Origin: Nematostella vectensis
Taxonomy: Eukaryota > Cnidaria > Anthozoa > Actiniaria > Edwardsiidae
Length of the DNA: 64,000 nucleotides
Direction of reading: 5' to 3'
NCBI RefSeq assembly: GCF_932526225.1
Contig: NC_064036.1
Location: 7,075,519-7,139,518, forward strand
The translations under genes and the position numbers were made by a program. This document shows, piece by piece, positions 21,348 to 34,396 of the stretch. Position 1 is the first letter of the stretch; the number at the start of each line of letters is the position of its first letter. The notes under the pieces are model-generated. The model saw only the letters and a list, made by a program, of their open reading frames with translations, had not been told where the DNA came from and did no database searches.

Positions 21348-24161
21348 AGTATAAAGTAAAAGAGGGTTAGGCTTAGCTTTCGATCAGGTCTTCTTAGAAG
21401 TTGAATGACCGATGTTCTTGGAAATGCATGAGGTTGGCACCTAAATAATCTGGTGGTTCGTCCTTGGCTGAGCGTCATGTGTCTATTTGGTCACGTCAGA
21501 GACCCTGATTTTCTTAATTGCATAACCAGAGCAAGGAGCTTAATGATTTTGTACTGTGTGCTTTTTTGTTCTTGTTACAAACACAACTAACTGGTTAGTT
21601 GCTATTTTGTTATTGTGTCTCGAGAGGTTTCTTTAGGGAAGAAAAATGAGGAAACACGGTAATAGACTCTCTCGTTTCAGGCTTCTTTAATCGTGTAAAA
21701 TTGACAAATCACGGCCTTGACTCGCTCATTGTTCTGGTCCAACAGGATCCAATGAATCTCAGGTATTTAGACAACCTGCATCGTGTCCAGCAGAGCAATC
21801 CCTCCCACGAGGATCATAAAGAGATTAAACTCTAACGGGTGGGTCAAAAATATGTCAACGCAGAAAACACGTTGCCTAATGAAATATGCATTAATTTACG
21901 TCTCACGGTTACTATAGAAATAAAGGTTTTCGCGCACATTACACTTGAATTTTCACATCCTTGGGGAAACTAAATGAAATAGGAAATGTTACTATAAGGC
22001 GGCAGGGTCATAGGAGGCTAAGGAATAACCGTAATTTTGGTATTCGGGCTTCTGAATGAGGTGCCAGTACAAAACTGAATTCAGGATCTTACAAAAATAA
22101 AAAATAAAAAAAAATAAGAAAGTTAAGAAAAAAATATATATATAGATGAGCATTAGTCTGAGCTCTAAGATTCTCCCTGCATTTTTTCCGACACAATAAT
22201 GACACTGGGTAACCGATGATAATTTTTTTTGGAAGAGAGGAAGAAATAAATTTTTAAACCAAGCGATAAATTCCACCATATGTACGTTTGTTTTTCATCT
22301 AAAAGTCTAAATGCTCCAAGAACGAGAGAGTCGTGAAAACATTTACGCAAAAGAAGTCACTTGACAGCCCTTTGGACGTGAGTATTTGAATCTTGCATTG
22401 CTGGTGTTTGGTAAAGTCATCTACCGACAACGCCCCGTCGTGATCTTGACACTTGTCAAGAATACTGAACCCACAGACGACGTTAGAGCGTAATCAATCA
22501 ACCCAAAAGTTCAGACGGCATCCAATCACTTTAAACAATACCAAATATTCCAGTCCTCAGGCTTGTTCCCCTCGCTTATATACGTACTTAAACCGTTCTT
22601 TCACTTAAATGAATAAGTAAATCCTTCCTTCGTATCGTAAAAAAGCCCCATTGACAATTCTACAGTCCCTCTCCCTCTTAAATCTCTTAGCGCCGCAACT
22701 TACCAAAAGCTATTAGAAAGCAAATCAATACTTGTTTAATTCAAGATGGGATATTAGACCTGTCTGTGCTGCGGTTTCGCTGTTTTAGCAACGATTACCG
22801 TCATGATATTATCGTCTTTATCTGGCTCATTGAAGAAATACTTCGTAAGATAAATAGCGAATTATATAATAACCCTATGGAATTACCCATTCGGGCTTTC
22901 CTTTCTTGTCAAGTCAATTCAATAAAGCAAAAAAAAAAAAAAAATCTTTGTGTTATTCTTATTTCATATTAGCCATTGTTGCTAGTCGAGTACGACTCCC
23001 TTGTTCCGGAAGTAGTAAAAAACACTTGTCTTGGTTCGTCGGCGCCTCAAAGAGGTTGTTTTTCAGTTCCAAAACGACATTAAGAAACCAGAAACGTCTT
23101 CAAAAAAATTTCAAAATTTGCAAGTGTGTGATGGCTCTGGCGTCAATACCGCTTGTTTATAGTTTTCTGATAAAGCAAGTTGAAGATTTAAAAACATATT
23201 CTTAAAAAAAACCCTTTATTTCTATTTACAACTGCTATGTTTGTAATGTCCAACACAAATATACAATTAGTTGACGTTCAAGTAGTAGTATTCCATGTTC
23301 ATTAGCTTTAGCTCTAACTTTGTAAGCAAATAGTCTTTCAACAAACTACTTATAAATATTTACCTTCATATTTTTTATTCAACGAATGCTTTTATTCATT
23401 CCTTAGCAGGCCTTTTTATAACATTTTTCTAGCAAAACGTCAGATATGCAACGGTCTAGTTTTGATAAAACTTAATTTTATATCCGATGCGCCAAGCGCC
23501 AGACCTTTCATTTGAGAACAAAGATAACACTCTTTTTATCCAGAGTAAAACTCTCAAACTTCGAGACAAAATAGATAATTCATGAGACATATACACCTAG
23601 TCGCGATGAGATGACTGATTCAGACATTTCAGGTGTTTCTGAGCCCTTCTGGAGTGATTAGTACGAGATAAAATCTGCCGAGTAAGTGACATTCATTGAT
23701 CGCCTGAAGACAGGCTTTCTCGAGGTCTAGGTATTTTGTCTTCGAATAATGGAAAGTAGTAATGTAAATACTATCCTGCGGTGCTAGATTAAAAGGGTTT
23801 ATTTTGACTAAACAAGAAAAAGCCACCAAAACTATTCTCTTGGATCTTCATTTGCGCCGCGGGTAGATGAATTAAAAGATCTTTTGTGTATCTAAGGATA
23901 TCCAAAGCACGAAATAAAAGAATGAACCTCATTCACATTTCTTGAGACGAGTAGAAACACTTCTACGCAAAAAAAGACAACAAATGCACGCTTTAGACTA
24001 GAAACCTAGTTTACTTTAGTCCTTTTGGAAACTCTCACCCCTTTTTGTTTGATATTTATATCTTTAAAGGTATTAAGTACAATAATCATTCAGTTCATGA
24101 ATTTGTCATAACGTGCGCGACAGTTAGAGATGTGACGAGGTAATGGAACTAGTTATGAGAC
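21348..24161. other. Non-coding stretch between transposase relic and SKI
   Basis: Apart from the right repeat copy, only AT-rich sequence and short ORFs without family resemblance are visible (for example 22906-23205). It may hold the SKI 3' UTR next to 24162. Confidence 0.5.
23213..23411. repeat. Right copy of the 200-bp direct repeat
   Basis: Differs from the left copy at a few substitutions and one T-run indel. The 1.86 kb between copies has no recognisable coding sequence. The pair could be terminal repeats of a non-autonomous element or a local duplication. Confidence 0.93.
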
Positions 24162-26324
24162 TTAGATCGAGTCCGCGCGACCATTTCCAGTGGGTTTAAG
24201 AGCATCTTCGCATGATTTTCCGTTAGTAGACCCATTAACAATTTGTACACTTCGTAAGACTGTTCGCACATCAACATGTCTAGGGCTAGTCATGGCGCCG
24301 AGATATGCAGATGCTGGTTTATATACCCTCTGGTTCTTTATCCAACCGTGTAATGACTTGATTTCGTTCTCTAAATCGTTACAAAACAAGTCCTTCTGCT
24401 CTAGTTTCGAACACAACTCGCGCACCTCTTGCTGGAGCACGTCAATAGACTCGTTCGATCCCCGTCCGCTTCCCTGCTTGTCCAGTCTGGATTTTCTCAC
24501 CTCTGCTTCGAGATCGCTAATCTTTGCTTTCATCTCCTGCGTCTCGTCTCGATACCTGGCCTGGCAAAGTCGCAGTTCTTTTTGCGTTTTCTTCAAATCG
24601 TCATATGCCTCCTCGATCTTTTTAGCGTGTTCCTGCCGTAACGACTCCAAATCGTCCTCGACAATTATTTTCTCTTCTAAAACTCTTTTCAGTTTGTTTT
24701 CGTGTCGCACGTAGAACTCCTGTAGCTCCTTCGCCAGCGCGGCGCTCAGCTCTCGCGGACTAGGCAGCTCTCCATTACACGTAAACTTTATCAGAGTTTG
24801 ATAAACATGTTCCTCAGAGAACGGGGCCTGTGGGTGTGAATTATCCAAATGAGACCTTTCGCGATTCAAATTGGAATAGCTCTCTTCAAAGGCATTCCAC
24901 TGATCATTGTGCGCTACCACGTCTAGCATATCCTTCGCTGTTTTCTCAAGGGACATGTGATCGCGCGTGCTCGGCATAGGCAAGCCCTCGAACAGCTTCC
25001 GAGGCGGCGGCTGTGGCGGCGTGTTTTCTTCGTGGTCCGGTCTCTTAAACGCACGGTAGCTTCCCTTATGCTCGCACGCAGGGTCATTGCATTGACAATC
25101 CGACTGATATGTCACCGCAGTCGGCGAAAAGATTCTCCCGGAACCCGAAGGGAGAAATGCGACTCCATTAGGTGAGGGTACTGGTAGCTTATCAAATGGT
25201 GTTATAGTCGGTGGGATTCTCTGTCCAACAGGAGACCACGGACGAAACGCTGACCTCCTACTTATGATTCCCCCCTCTGAGCTCCCAATATGAGGTGCAC
25301 TGTTAAACTCCCCATCTCTGTTCTCGGAGCTCTGAGACGACCGTGAATCGCGACTTTCAGAGCGCTGTTTCTTTGCGGGTGATGGTGGGCTACCCCTGGA
25401 CTCAGATGAATTGTATCCGGTATCCGCCACCTCGGACTCGGCGTTCTCTCTCTTGACTCGCCTCGGGCTGCTACTGAATTTACTCGTCAGTGTTTCCCAT
25501 AGTCTCTGCACGTGTAGTGTGGGCTGATCGTTGCAGAGCATCAGGTAGAGTTTCCAGTTTGCGCTGTCAAAGCCCCAGTGGCAGGTATGAACCTCGCCGG
25601 ACGTGTGATGGTGTGTGACAAAAGTCCTTGGCGAGAACACCCCATCGCACTGCGAGCACGTTACACACTCGGCGTAAGGATCCGTGTAGAGCTCGATCTC
25701 TAGCGTCCCCACACAACCGCCAAAGCATTCGTGATAAACCTCCAAGCTATCCACCGAGAATAGGCGACTGTTCCTGTGGGGTACGTTAGAACCTGTAAGT
25801 GCGCCTATGAGACGAAACGCGTCGCTTTTCGCGATAAGACCGGCGGACGCGCACGACCAGGGCAACACTCCGGCGAGCTTAAGAACCTCGAGTTGTTGTG
25901 GCGTACAACGAGGGCAAAATATTTGAAGTCGATCTCGTGTCGCGTTGATCACTTGCGAACTAAATCCTTTGAGAATTTTCTCCACTAGTTCTTTGTAACA
26001 TAGTCGCTTTTCCCCTCCGTAGCTGAAACAGGCCAGGGGTATTTGGTTGACAAGAGTTTCTTTAAATTTCAGCGCGCTCCGTTCCCTTGCGGGCGCATAC
26101 ATCCTTGAAGATGTAGATACTGTGTTACATATTCGCCACGGAGCCTCGGTAGACGTAACAACACGTTGTTTGCTTTCAGAGTCGACGCTGGACCAAGGCT
26201 TTTGGACAATTCGATCGGTAAATCCTTTGGGACCAGAGATTGAGTCGGTCGAGCAATCTCGATATTTCTGTAGTATTTCGTCTATCAGAGGGTTCTGGGA
26301 TTTTTGGTAGATTTCCTTCTCCAT
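24162..26324 (-). CDS. SKI: SKI/SnoN-family transcriptional corepressor, intronless
   Basis: A 720-residue frame from the first ATG at 26324; the frame is open a further 228 bases upstream but only from a GTG. Residues about 96-179 match the SKI DHD domain (CFSYGGEKRLC; CPRCTPQQLEVLKLAGVLPW). Residues about 194-281 are the SAND-like SMAD4-binding domain with its zinc ligands and the signature CHWGFDSANW. A long charged coiled coil lies at about 580-670. SKI/SnoN proteins sit on SMAD complexes in the nucleus and recruit corepressors, limiting TGF-beta/BMP signalling. The N-terminal R-SMAD motif known from vertebrate SKI is not evident, so it may be absent or on an unseen 5' exon. SKI versus SnoN cannot be separated here; a single ancestral gene is likely. 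Confidence 0.95.
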   Translation of the reverse strand: MEKEIYQKSQNPLIDEILQKYRDCSTDSISGPKGFTDRIVQKPWSSVDSESKQRVVTSTEAPWRICNTVSTSSRMYAPARERSALKFKETLVNQIPLACFSYGGEKRLCYKELVEKILKGFSSQVINATRDRLQIFCPRCTPQQLEVLKLAGVLPWSCASAGLIAKSDAFRLIGALTGSNVPHRNSRLFSVDSLEVYHECFGGCVGTLEIELYTDPYAECVTCSQCDGVFSPRTFVTHHHTSGEVHTCHWGFDSANWKLYLMLCNDQPTLHVQRLWETLTSKFSSSPRRVKRENAESEVADTGYNSSESRGSPPSPAKKQRSESRDSRSSQSSENRDGEFNSAPHIGSSEGGIISRRSAFRPWSPVGQRIPPTITPFDKLPVPSPNGVAFLPSGSGRIFSPTAVTYQSDCQCNDPACEHKGSYRAFKRPDHEENTPPQPPPRKLFEGLPMPSTRDHMSLEKTAKDMLDVVAHNDQWNAFEESYSNLNRERSHLDNSHPQAPFSEEHVYQTLIKFTCNGELPSPRELSAALAKELQEFYVRHENKLKRVLEEKIIVEDDLESLRQEHAKKIEEAYDDLKKTQKELRLCQARYRDETQEMKAKISDLEAEVRKSRLDKQGSGRGSNESIDVLQQEVRELCSKLEQKDLFCNDLENEIKSLHGWIKNQRVYKPASAYLGAMTSPRHVDVRTVLRSVQIVNGSTNGKSCEDALKPTGNGRADSI

Positions 26325-26600
26325 GACGGTCAATATCGAGGAGCGTCGTAAATATTCCACGTTAAACCTGATGTGTCGTGGCCAGCTTGAAAAACATTTC
26401 TCTAATCTGTGTTGTGTACGTCGCACATGCTCAGTTCGGAGATATTTTGCTCCGTTATTGTCTTTGTCGCACGTGATACAAGTCAAAAATAGCCCAATAC
26501 CTTCTCGACAGACGAGACTGTGGGCTAAGTGAGACTTTGCACTTTCGAGCACAGCAAGAAAGGTCGCATAGACTATTTCTAATTAAAGACGTTGGGGGTA
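26325..26600 (-). promoter_or_regulatory. SKI 5' flank / possible 5' UTR
   Basis: Open in the SKI frame back to 26552 without an ATG. It contains no obvious TATA box. It could be 5' UTR or the inner part of a spliced N-terminal exon. Confidence 0.35.
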
Positions 26601-29600
26601 TGAGTCGATCGACACTCGGTGCTTGGGCCTTCCGTGTCTTGAATCTTCTAATTGGAATGAAAATGGGATCTCAAGGCGATTAATTATTCAACAGCGTGTG
26701 GTGCTCCGCTGGTCGTTGTCGTGCAGGTTACGAGCGAAATTGACCGGTTGTTTTATATTTCACTATCTAGTCTTGCCAGGTCAATTGCTGCCTGAGTGCT
26801 TCTGACCAATCACAGGCTAAGACTACCAGACATGGATTCATCTCCTGACTCGAATGTAGAATGTAAAATGTTTTCATTAAGGCTGCGTAGACATTGTCTA
26901 GACGTGGTTGATTGGTGCGTCTAGACCTGATCTGCTGAAGTGACGTCGCTTTCGATTAATCCCTCACGACACCGCGCTGTGTTAATCACGGGGGCGGGTT
27001 GAGTGCGACTAAGAACCCGCTTTCTATGCGGCCATATCTTGAACAAGTTTCCTTTTCGTCGCCATAATACCTAGCACAAGAGCATGCTCTGGGCCCGGTG
27101 GCCGTCAGAGTTGATTACTAGGAAATTACTAGAACAATAGGCGCCAGGCGTGTTACCTAGGTAGGCTTTGTGAGGCGTTTCGCCGCCACACAATAAAAAC
27201 ACCAAACTGATCTGACAGATGTTTTCAGACTAATCATTATACAAAAGACAAAAAGTCTCCGTCAAAAGCACTACATAATCGACAGAAAAATCCCCCTTCG
27301 AATTTGTAATTATTTTGTCTCACTCTCTGCCATATAATATGCAAAATGTTTACTCTGGGGTTAGGTAATACTAGGCTGTAACATTCCTTTCTTTACAGCT
27401 TTGATAATATTTGGAATACAGGTCAGATATTGTTTGGTATTTTCTTTCATATTCACTGATGTGAAAAAAAAACTCGCATTAAAAAGCTCCTATCATATTT
27501 GGGAAATAATAGGCTGCAGCCACCGATAATGCCTTTTCATTACGGATTCGACTAAAGACCACTCAATGGATAAATAATCTAAAATGAAATTAATCTTAAA
27601 TCGGGGCCACAATTTCCCTCAGACAGATGATAAACACAGGATTAATTTGACAGATTCTAGGCTTTTCTCTTGGTTAATTTTCGGTGAATTCAACCCGCAG
27701 TTGTTTTTGTCTGTCGTTTGAATAAAAAAAAACAATGTTTTGGATAGATATTAGCTCATTTAAAACCAAATAATCTAAGAAACCAGGGTATTTTGATTTT
27801 GGCTTCTACAAACTTTAAAGCTGTTGATATGTAGAGAGACTTTAGACGAATTAGTATTTCCACAATTAACTTTGACGAGCAATCATATTTGATCTTTAAG
27901 GAATATACTCCAGACAGAGAAAAGTAGTTTTTTAGACAGAGTCTGATTAATGAGCATTTCTTTTCAAGATTCGCATCAAAGACTAGCAAAAGCTGTTTGC
28001 CTATTTTTTTGGTGAGATCATAAGGGAAATGAACAGTTGAAAGATTTGACATTTCTAAAATATGATTATCAAACTCCTCTTCCAGTCGCCCTTGCTGCCG
28101 GTCTATCGCAAAACGAATCAATACGCAATATAATAAGGAAGACAAGAAGCTATTCCGTGACACAGACCGGAACAAGTGTGGCAATAGATATTTAGGACCG
28201 ACTTGTTTACAAACCTGAAGACAAAGAGTCTCGCCACTGAAATGCTTTTAAGTTGTATAGAAATAACCTTGAATGCAAGGTTTTTTTTTTTCATTCAATT
28301 GAAGGAAAAGGATTTCCTGAATTTCTAAATAATGAACAAACAAGCATATAAAAAAAAGCATGAGGATAAAATTATTAAATACGCAATTAATTCCATAAAG
28401 AAAATATTTTTTTCATATTTTTAAAAGACAAAATCAAAGACACATTTTTCTCCTCTACCTAGTTAAATAATCCCGGGAATAAGTTTTTGTCGAAAGTGCG
28501 AGCTTTTTTTTTAGGAAAACGCGCCTTATAGTTCTTTTGTGCAGACCTATAAGTGTTAGCCTACAGAAGACGTGAGGGTCATATCGAAGTATCTGGACAT
28601 AGAAAATTACCAGTAGGGGCGTGGCTGTACCCCCTCCCCCGTTTTCTTAACGTCTATGTGTCGTGCACCCGTTATGGCTCTGTCATGAAAAACAGAAAAT
28701 AGGAAAATCCGCCAAAAGCAGGAAGTTCAAGCTGTTGCTATAGAAACAAAAAAATCCTTGAAAAAAGTCATAAAACACCCAGTGGTCCGAATCATACAGG
28801 CAATTTCGGGTCCTACAAGTGAAATGTGTGTTTTAGAAAGTTTTGATTATACTAAATTCAAGGAGTAAGAGTCATTAAAGAATGCCCTTTAAAAAAAAAT
28901 TGATTCCCATAGACGGCGTTTTGTCTTCTCAGGACTTTGTGTGTTCGAAGGTCCATTGTCAGCGACGCCCCTTTTGTTACCGTTTCTCCCTCCCCTATTT
29001 CAGTGGCACAGCTACCCTCGCACAAAAACACAAACCTGCGCATCGCCAAACACTCTCGCATGTTTTCTGAGTGCAGTAAAACTCGCCTAAATACGAAATT
29101 TCTCAGAAGGGGCAGCCAGCACTGTTGGTCCAGCAAAGCTGGCGCTATTTGTACACCATGTTGGGAGTTGCTACGAAGTTTCACCCAGCATTTCCTTTGC
29201 CTTGTGGTCAACCAAGCGAGGAATGATGACCGATTTTGAAGTTGGCGCGGGGCTTTATAAGGGAGTTACATTATCGGATAATTAAAATTGTCCGAGCAAG
29301 CAGCAAGCCACGACACATCAAACAAACAAACAAGCAAGCAAGCAAACAAACAAACAAACAAAAGACACGGCATCAAATGATTTTACTTTTTGGACGTTCG
29401 ATCTCAGCACATTTCTACAATAGAGCAACGCTTAAGATTAGGCAAAATACCATTTAACAATTCATCGGTGTCATTTCTTCGCGTGAGACAACAAAGATAA
29501 TTTAAAATTCTAAATACTAGTAAACGGCAGGTACCCAGTCATGCCACAGAAGCAACAAACAGGTAATCTTTACAAAATATTTTCAGGAGGCCTGAAATGC

Positions 29601-30564
29601 TACAAATGACGCATCAAGCACTAGCTCCTCCGCATGACGACATGAGAGACAACACAAAGATGAGATAAAAACAATCCCAATTTAGGATTTTCTAAACATC
29701 GCGAATTTACTTTGTTAAAGAAAATAGATTACTAGCAATTCTTTTATCTAAAAAAATATTTCCTAGTATTTCAATTTACATTGTATGTTTTTGTTGGTTT
29801 TCCTTAAACACATTGATTTTTTGTATTTCTCTTTTAATTTCATATTCAGATGTTTCCAAGATTTGAATTACTTCTAGTATGAAGAGGGCATATAAACTGA
29901 AAGGTTCAGGTTAGATCTGGTACTTTTGCAACGTTCAAATGCATGATCTTTGGCAATCCTTGAGAGCTAGTCATGAACCAATCTACTTTACGCAGACAAA
30001 AGCGACCTAGCGCCACAAGGAGAGACACGCAGAGACTCACAAAGAAATGACATTTTTCAGACAACAAAGAAGATAGAAGCAGACTTTGGGGCAATAAACG
30101 CAACAAAGAAAATATATTGGATGAACTTTAAGGACAGTAGTCTTAGGTAAACACAAATGTTCTCATCGATTGGTTTAGACTATAACAGTTTAAGACTTTG
30201 ATTTTTTGAAAAGGATACCAGACCTTGGCAATTAACCATCTCATTTCTTATATTGAATGAGATTAAGTTTTCGAATATCGTGCTTGGACCTTGACATTAT
30301 TTCCTCGCTTATGCTTCATTAACAGATTTAGATTTGGATATTTTGACGAGGATATCAAGCAAGGATATCAAATACAAAAGACTAGAAAATAATATGCAAT
30401 ATAATTTGCGATGAAATCAAAGATTTGGTAAATCACCCTGATTCACCAAAATTACAAGACTGGTTTAGTAATCACTTGATATCAAAGGTGATAAATATTC
30501 ACGCGAACTACCAGCCAACATAGCTGGCACCGCTACGCTCAAATGACCACACGACAAATACTAT

Positions 30565-30946
30565 GCAGGCCCATACCCAGGATTTTTCTTGGGTGGGTGC
30601 GAAATCCGAAAAAGTAGACCTAATTTTTCCGGGGAGGGAGGGGGGGGGGGGGGGGGGGAGAGGGAGGGAGGAAGAGGGAGGGAGAGGGAGGGAATAAGTT
30701 CTCTGATAAGAATCTGACCACCCCCGAAAGAACAAAAAATGATTTTTTATGCCTTAGCAGTATCTCCATGGGGGACGTTTACTGTCGGGTTTGGCTACGT
30801 ACCAGAGTGATCTAGCTTACTGTACGCTTTATAGTTTTGTCTACAAATAGCACGTCCATTGGGAACCGAAAGTGGACCTTCGGTCGTTGTGGGGGGATGG
30901 AGGGGTGAGTTTGCACCCCCTGGACCCCACCTGGGTACGGGCCTGC
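30565..30946. repeat. MITE-like element with terminal inverted repeats
   Basis: GCAGGCCCATACCCAGG at the left end matches the reverse complement of CCTGGGTACGGGCCTGC at the right end. Both ends are flanked by TAT, a possible target duplication. The interior includes a G-run of about 17. Confidence 0.65.
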
Positions 30947-31102
30947 TATGTTGGCAAACTAACTCACAACAGCAAGCAACATGGTGTACAAAGAGCGCCA
31001 GCAGGTGCTGCGGCACTGCTCCAGCAATGTTGACTGTTTAATGGCCAGCAATGGACACGGTTCTATATACACTTCATGTCTTGCATGGAAAGGAGGTACC
31101 AG

Positions 31103-31267
31103 GTGCATAGCCAGGGGGTGACCCAGGGGGCCCATCCCACCCCCTCCCCCCCTTCTAGCAGCCAAAAATACAGTAAATGTAAGAGACATTATCTAAAATA
31201 CAGGAGAAAATGGCTTGAAAGGGCCTTTTGGGCCCCCTCCTGTTAAAAATCCTGGCTACGCCGCTGT
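31103..31267. repeat. Short inverted-repeat element (GCGTAGCCAGG type)
   Basis: Left end GTGCATAGCCAGGGGG corresponds to the reverse complement of the right end CCTGGCTACGCCGCTGTG. The interior is C/G-rich (GGGGGCCC, CCCCCTCC). The ends resemble dispersed repeats widespread in invertebrates. Confidence 0.6.
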
Positions 31268-32101
31268 GTACTAAGTGATGAATATTCTAAGAAGCATTCA
31301 TTGCACGTAAAAATGTAAAAAATAAACGTACAAGCCATGTTTCAAAGATATAATGTTTTATGAATGTTTTTTTTTCAATCCCATTTTTATGAATATATCA
31401 ACGGCACATTCAATACAAACTACGAATTTGCTCAAATCTATTTCAAAGTGTAAGATATATATTTCAAAATGACAATGTTTTCAGTAAATTAAGTCAATAC
31501 ACTGATTAAAAAGTAAAAACAACTAGTAAAACACACTTTAAAATATATGCTAAAACACAATGACATGTGCCTTTAAAGTACATATATCTGATGTATTTTC
31601 CACACAGGTCTTCTTACTCTAGGGAATTTGTGTGCATTTTCTATTTTACTGATTATATACTTTATCTCTTGTTGCCTTGTGTCATCGTGATCATAAACAT
31701 TATACACATGCATTGTAACACTATGTAACACAACGCTGTCACAAGCTCACACGTGAATAAGAGCAAGTTTGGACTGAACACAGAGAATACAAGATGTCTC
31801 CTTTTCCTATATTTCTAAGGTTCCTTTCCCTAAATTCAGGGTTCCTATACCCAGCTAGAACTTTACAACTGCATTCTATGCCTAAAATATTTTAAAAAGT
31901 TACCTTTTAAAGCCACCTACAAATTAATGTTATGATAACATCGTTATCATTTCATGGTGTGGCTCTATTCATTAAAATATTTAAATAGTTTTGAGATTTA
32001 CCAAATCATTTCCCCTAAAACGTTTTCTACAGGCCATAGACTGCAATTATCATCTATATATACAGTATTTTAAATTGTTCATCCCAAATTCCTCTAATAT
32101 C

Positions 32102-34396
32102 TCAAAAGTCTGGGTCAGAGTAGTCGTCTTCTTCATCCCATCCAGACTCTATTTTCCCTGCATCTCCAAAATCAACCTCTTTGTCATATTCAAAGTCTTC
32201 ATCACCTGGCCTTATCCTGTTCTTTTCAAAGTCAATGTCCATTGCTGCTTTAACTTTATTCAATTCATCATCTCCCAACTTGTTAAGGTTTTTATCTGGG
32301 TCAACTTGGGCAGCTGGTTTGTTCTCAGTTGGAGTGGGTTTAGGTTCCAAGCCCTTTATTTTGTCTTGGATGAGTTTCAAAAGTTTTTCAATCTTAGCAA
32401 GTACAAAAAAGGTTTTAGAAGGTTGCTTGATTTGCAGAAGCCACACAGAAAGTACACAGGGAGTTGCAAAAGTTTGTTGCTGTGTTCTTTTGTTTGGTAA
32501 ATCTACAGTAAATGTTATGTAAAGAATGAAATTGAATTCTATTGAATACTGCTTGCAAAGTCTCATTGCAGTTCATATAGCTTTGAGTTATTACAGAATG
32601 TCTTTTTCTTATTTTTGCTTCATCCCCTCTGCCCTTTGTGCACACTTCTCAGACCTTCAAGGGATACCAACAAGTATTATCACACACTGTATGATAATAT
32701 TGTTATTTCTTTTCAATCAACACCTGTCCCATTTTAAATTTGTTTTACCTGTTTTTGTGGTATGCCCTCAATGAACTTGCCATGATGGGAGCTCTTTTTT
32801 AGCTCATTAGCAGTGTTTTGTATGCTAAAATAAAAACAACTCAAACATGTGAGACTTAATAAACCATCAATTTTGCATGGTGATTTGTTATAAGGAGTGG
32901 AAAGAATGGCTATTCACAAATATTTGGTTAGGGCCTGGCATGTTTGAAAGCATTATTTGCTTGCAAATGTAAAGGAAAATTGATATGTCACCATCATCTA
33001 GTTGTTAGTGGGTTACTAATGGTGAACTGAAAGGAGCATGGAATGTAGTAATGTCAATTAGAAATAATATATTTCTTGCATCCATGTTGACTAAATTTAT
33101 AAAACTATATACAGGTGACCATGGTTGTGTGTTGCAATTCCCTTCAAATGTTCCATCATTTTTTCTACTGCAGTCAGTAATCGCCACACAGACAACAAAG
33201 GATGTAAGACACTAGCTTACAATACCTTGAATCTCCATCAAACTTCCGCACTGGAATTGACCTCCTGTGTAGCTTGTCTGAAATTAATAACAAAACAACT
33301 AAATGTTAACCCATTGACTCTTGGCTAATTTTGAGATGAATTCACAAAAAAAAAATTAACATAACCCCCCTATTTTGAGTTTTTACAAAGTCAAAGTCAA
33401 ACACCACTGCACCTAGTCAGCAGTATTCATGCTTTCCAACAGTGCTTTGCAGTCCCATCTCTAACCCCTCATCTGAGTGCTAATGCAAGCATAACTTGAT
33501 GGTTGCTTGTTTTTTCATCGAAAAATACAGCTATAAGCATATCAGGAGAGTGTCCTAGGACATGGTTAAATCTATTTGGGCATAATTGAGTGCTGTGCAT
33601 ATGGATATTTTTTTTAAAGCAAGGTGGATTCATGGGGATTTTTTTATTGTTTGGCTTTGCCTGGATGAGAAAATCATTTTCTAATAAATCACCACAGCTC
33701 TCCAATATGCTGTCTTTTTTAAACCAAATTGATTCCAAAATTGTTTACACTACTATTCTGGCTTTGTTTGACCTGGAAATGACTTTGGGAATTAGGTTGG
33801 GGTAAAAAAACTGTTCAGCATTTCATGCTGAATTTTTTCTGTGAATCTCCCAAAAAGCTTTGCAATCTGTAATGGCAGTAAAAAAAATAGCGTCAATTTT
33901 CAAAGCTCTGTAGAAAATTCTAAACTCAAACAAACTCAATGCCTTTTCAGAATTTGAAAGCCTTTGGCTAGACTGCTATAAGTGAAAGGTTATAAGAACT
34001 TTAATTTCCCTTCATTAGAGCCGACTTTGCAGTCGAGTTGGCAACGGGCCTGCAAACGGCATTTACTGTTGTGGAGAAAGTGAGACCTTCAGCAGGCTTC
34101 GGGTGTACAGCGCGTCATTAAATAGAAAACTTAAATGGAAAACTTTATAAAATAACTCTTAATCTATTTCCTTAATAAATATGAGTAAACCTAGGAACTT
34201 TCTTATTCGATGTTATGTGGAAATTAGCGTTTAGTTTAACAGTTTAGTTTAGCGTTTAGATCCAAAACAGCAAAACAACAGCAAACGGTCGATGAATGAA
34301 TTCCGCTTTTCTCCACCTACCCGTCGCTTTGTCCACATAGAATAAAACCAGGGTTGGTGGTTCGTATTTGACGCCGAACTTCTTAGGAGAGTACAT
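32102..34396 (-). CDS. CEP19: CEP19, centrosomal protein of 19 kDa (complete, four exons)
   Basis: Minus-strand exons 34321-34396, 33226-33277, 32749-32824 and 32102-32392 have matching phases (1, 2, 0) and give 164 residues; human CEP19 is about the same length. Exon 1 begins MYSPKKFGVKYEPP, like the CEP19 start. Exon 2 gives RSIPVRKF, and exon 3 a TANELKK-like helix. Exon 4 has the diagnostic C-terminal block DPDKNLNKLGDDELNKVKAA, then DFEKNR, FEYDKEVDF and a final SGWDEED segment. In animals CEP19 sits on the mother centriole and recruits RABL2 for cilium formation. It is head-to-head with the transporter gene on the right. Confidence 0.94.

Larger units (their letters stand above)
26601..32101. 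other. Intergenic region without a recognised gene
   Basis: AT-rich sequence with short ORFs only. The longest (27756-28184, minus) begins at a TTG and resembles nothing I know. A CAAA/CAAG-type simple repeat is at about 29315-29362. Two MITE-like elements at 30.6 and 31.1 kb are listed separately. Confidence 0.55.

Noticed and set aside
21148-23411. LTR retrotransposon
   Set aside because: No TG...CA ends, primer-binding site, polypurine tract or polymerase coding sequence seen between the repeats.
27756-28184. 142-aa minus-strand ORF
   Set aside because: It begins at TTG; the first ATG leaves under 100 codons, there is no known domain and the base composition matches the AT-rich surroundings.
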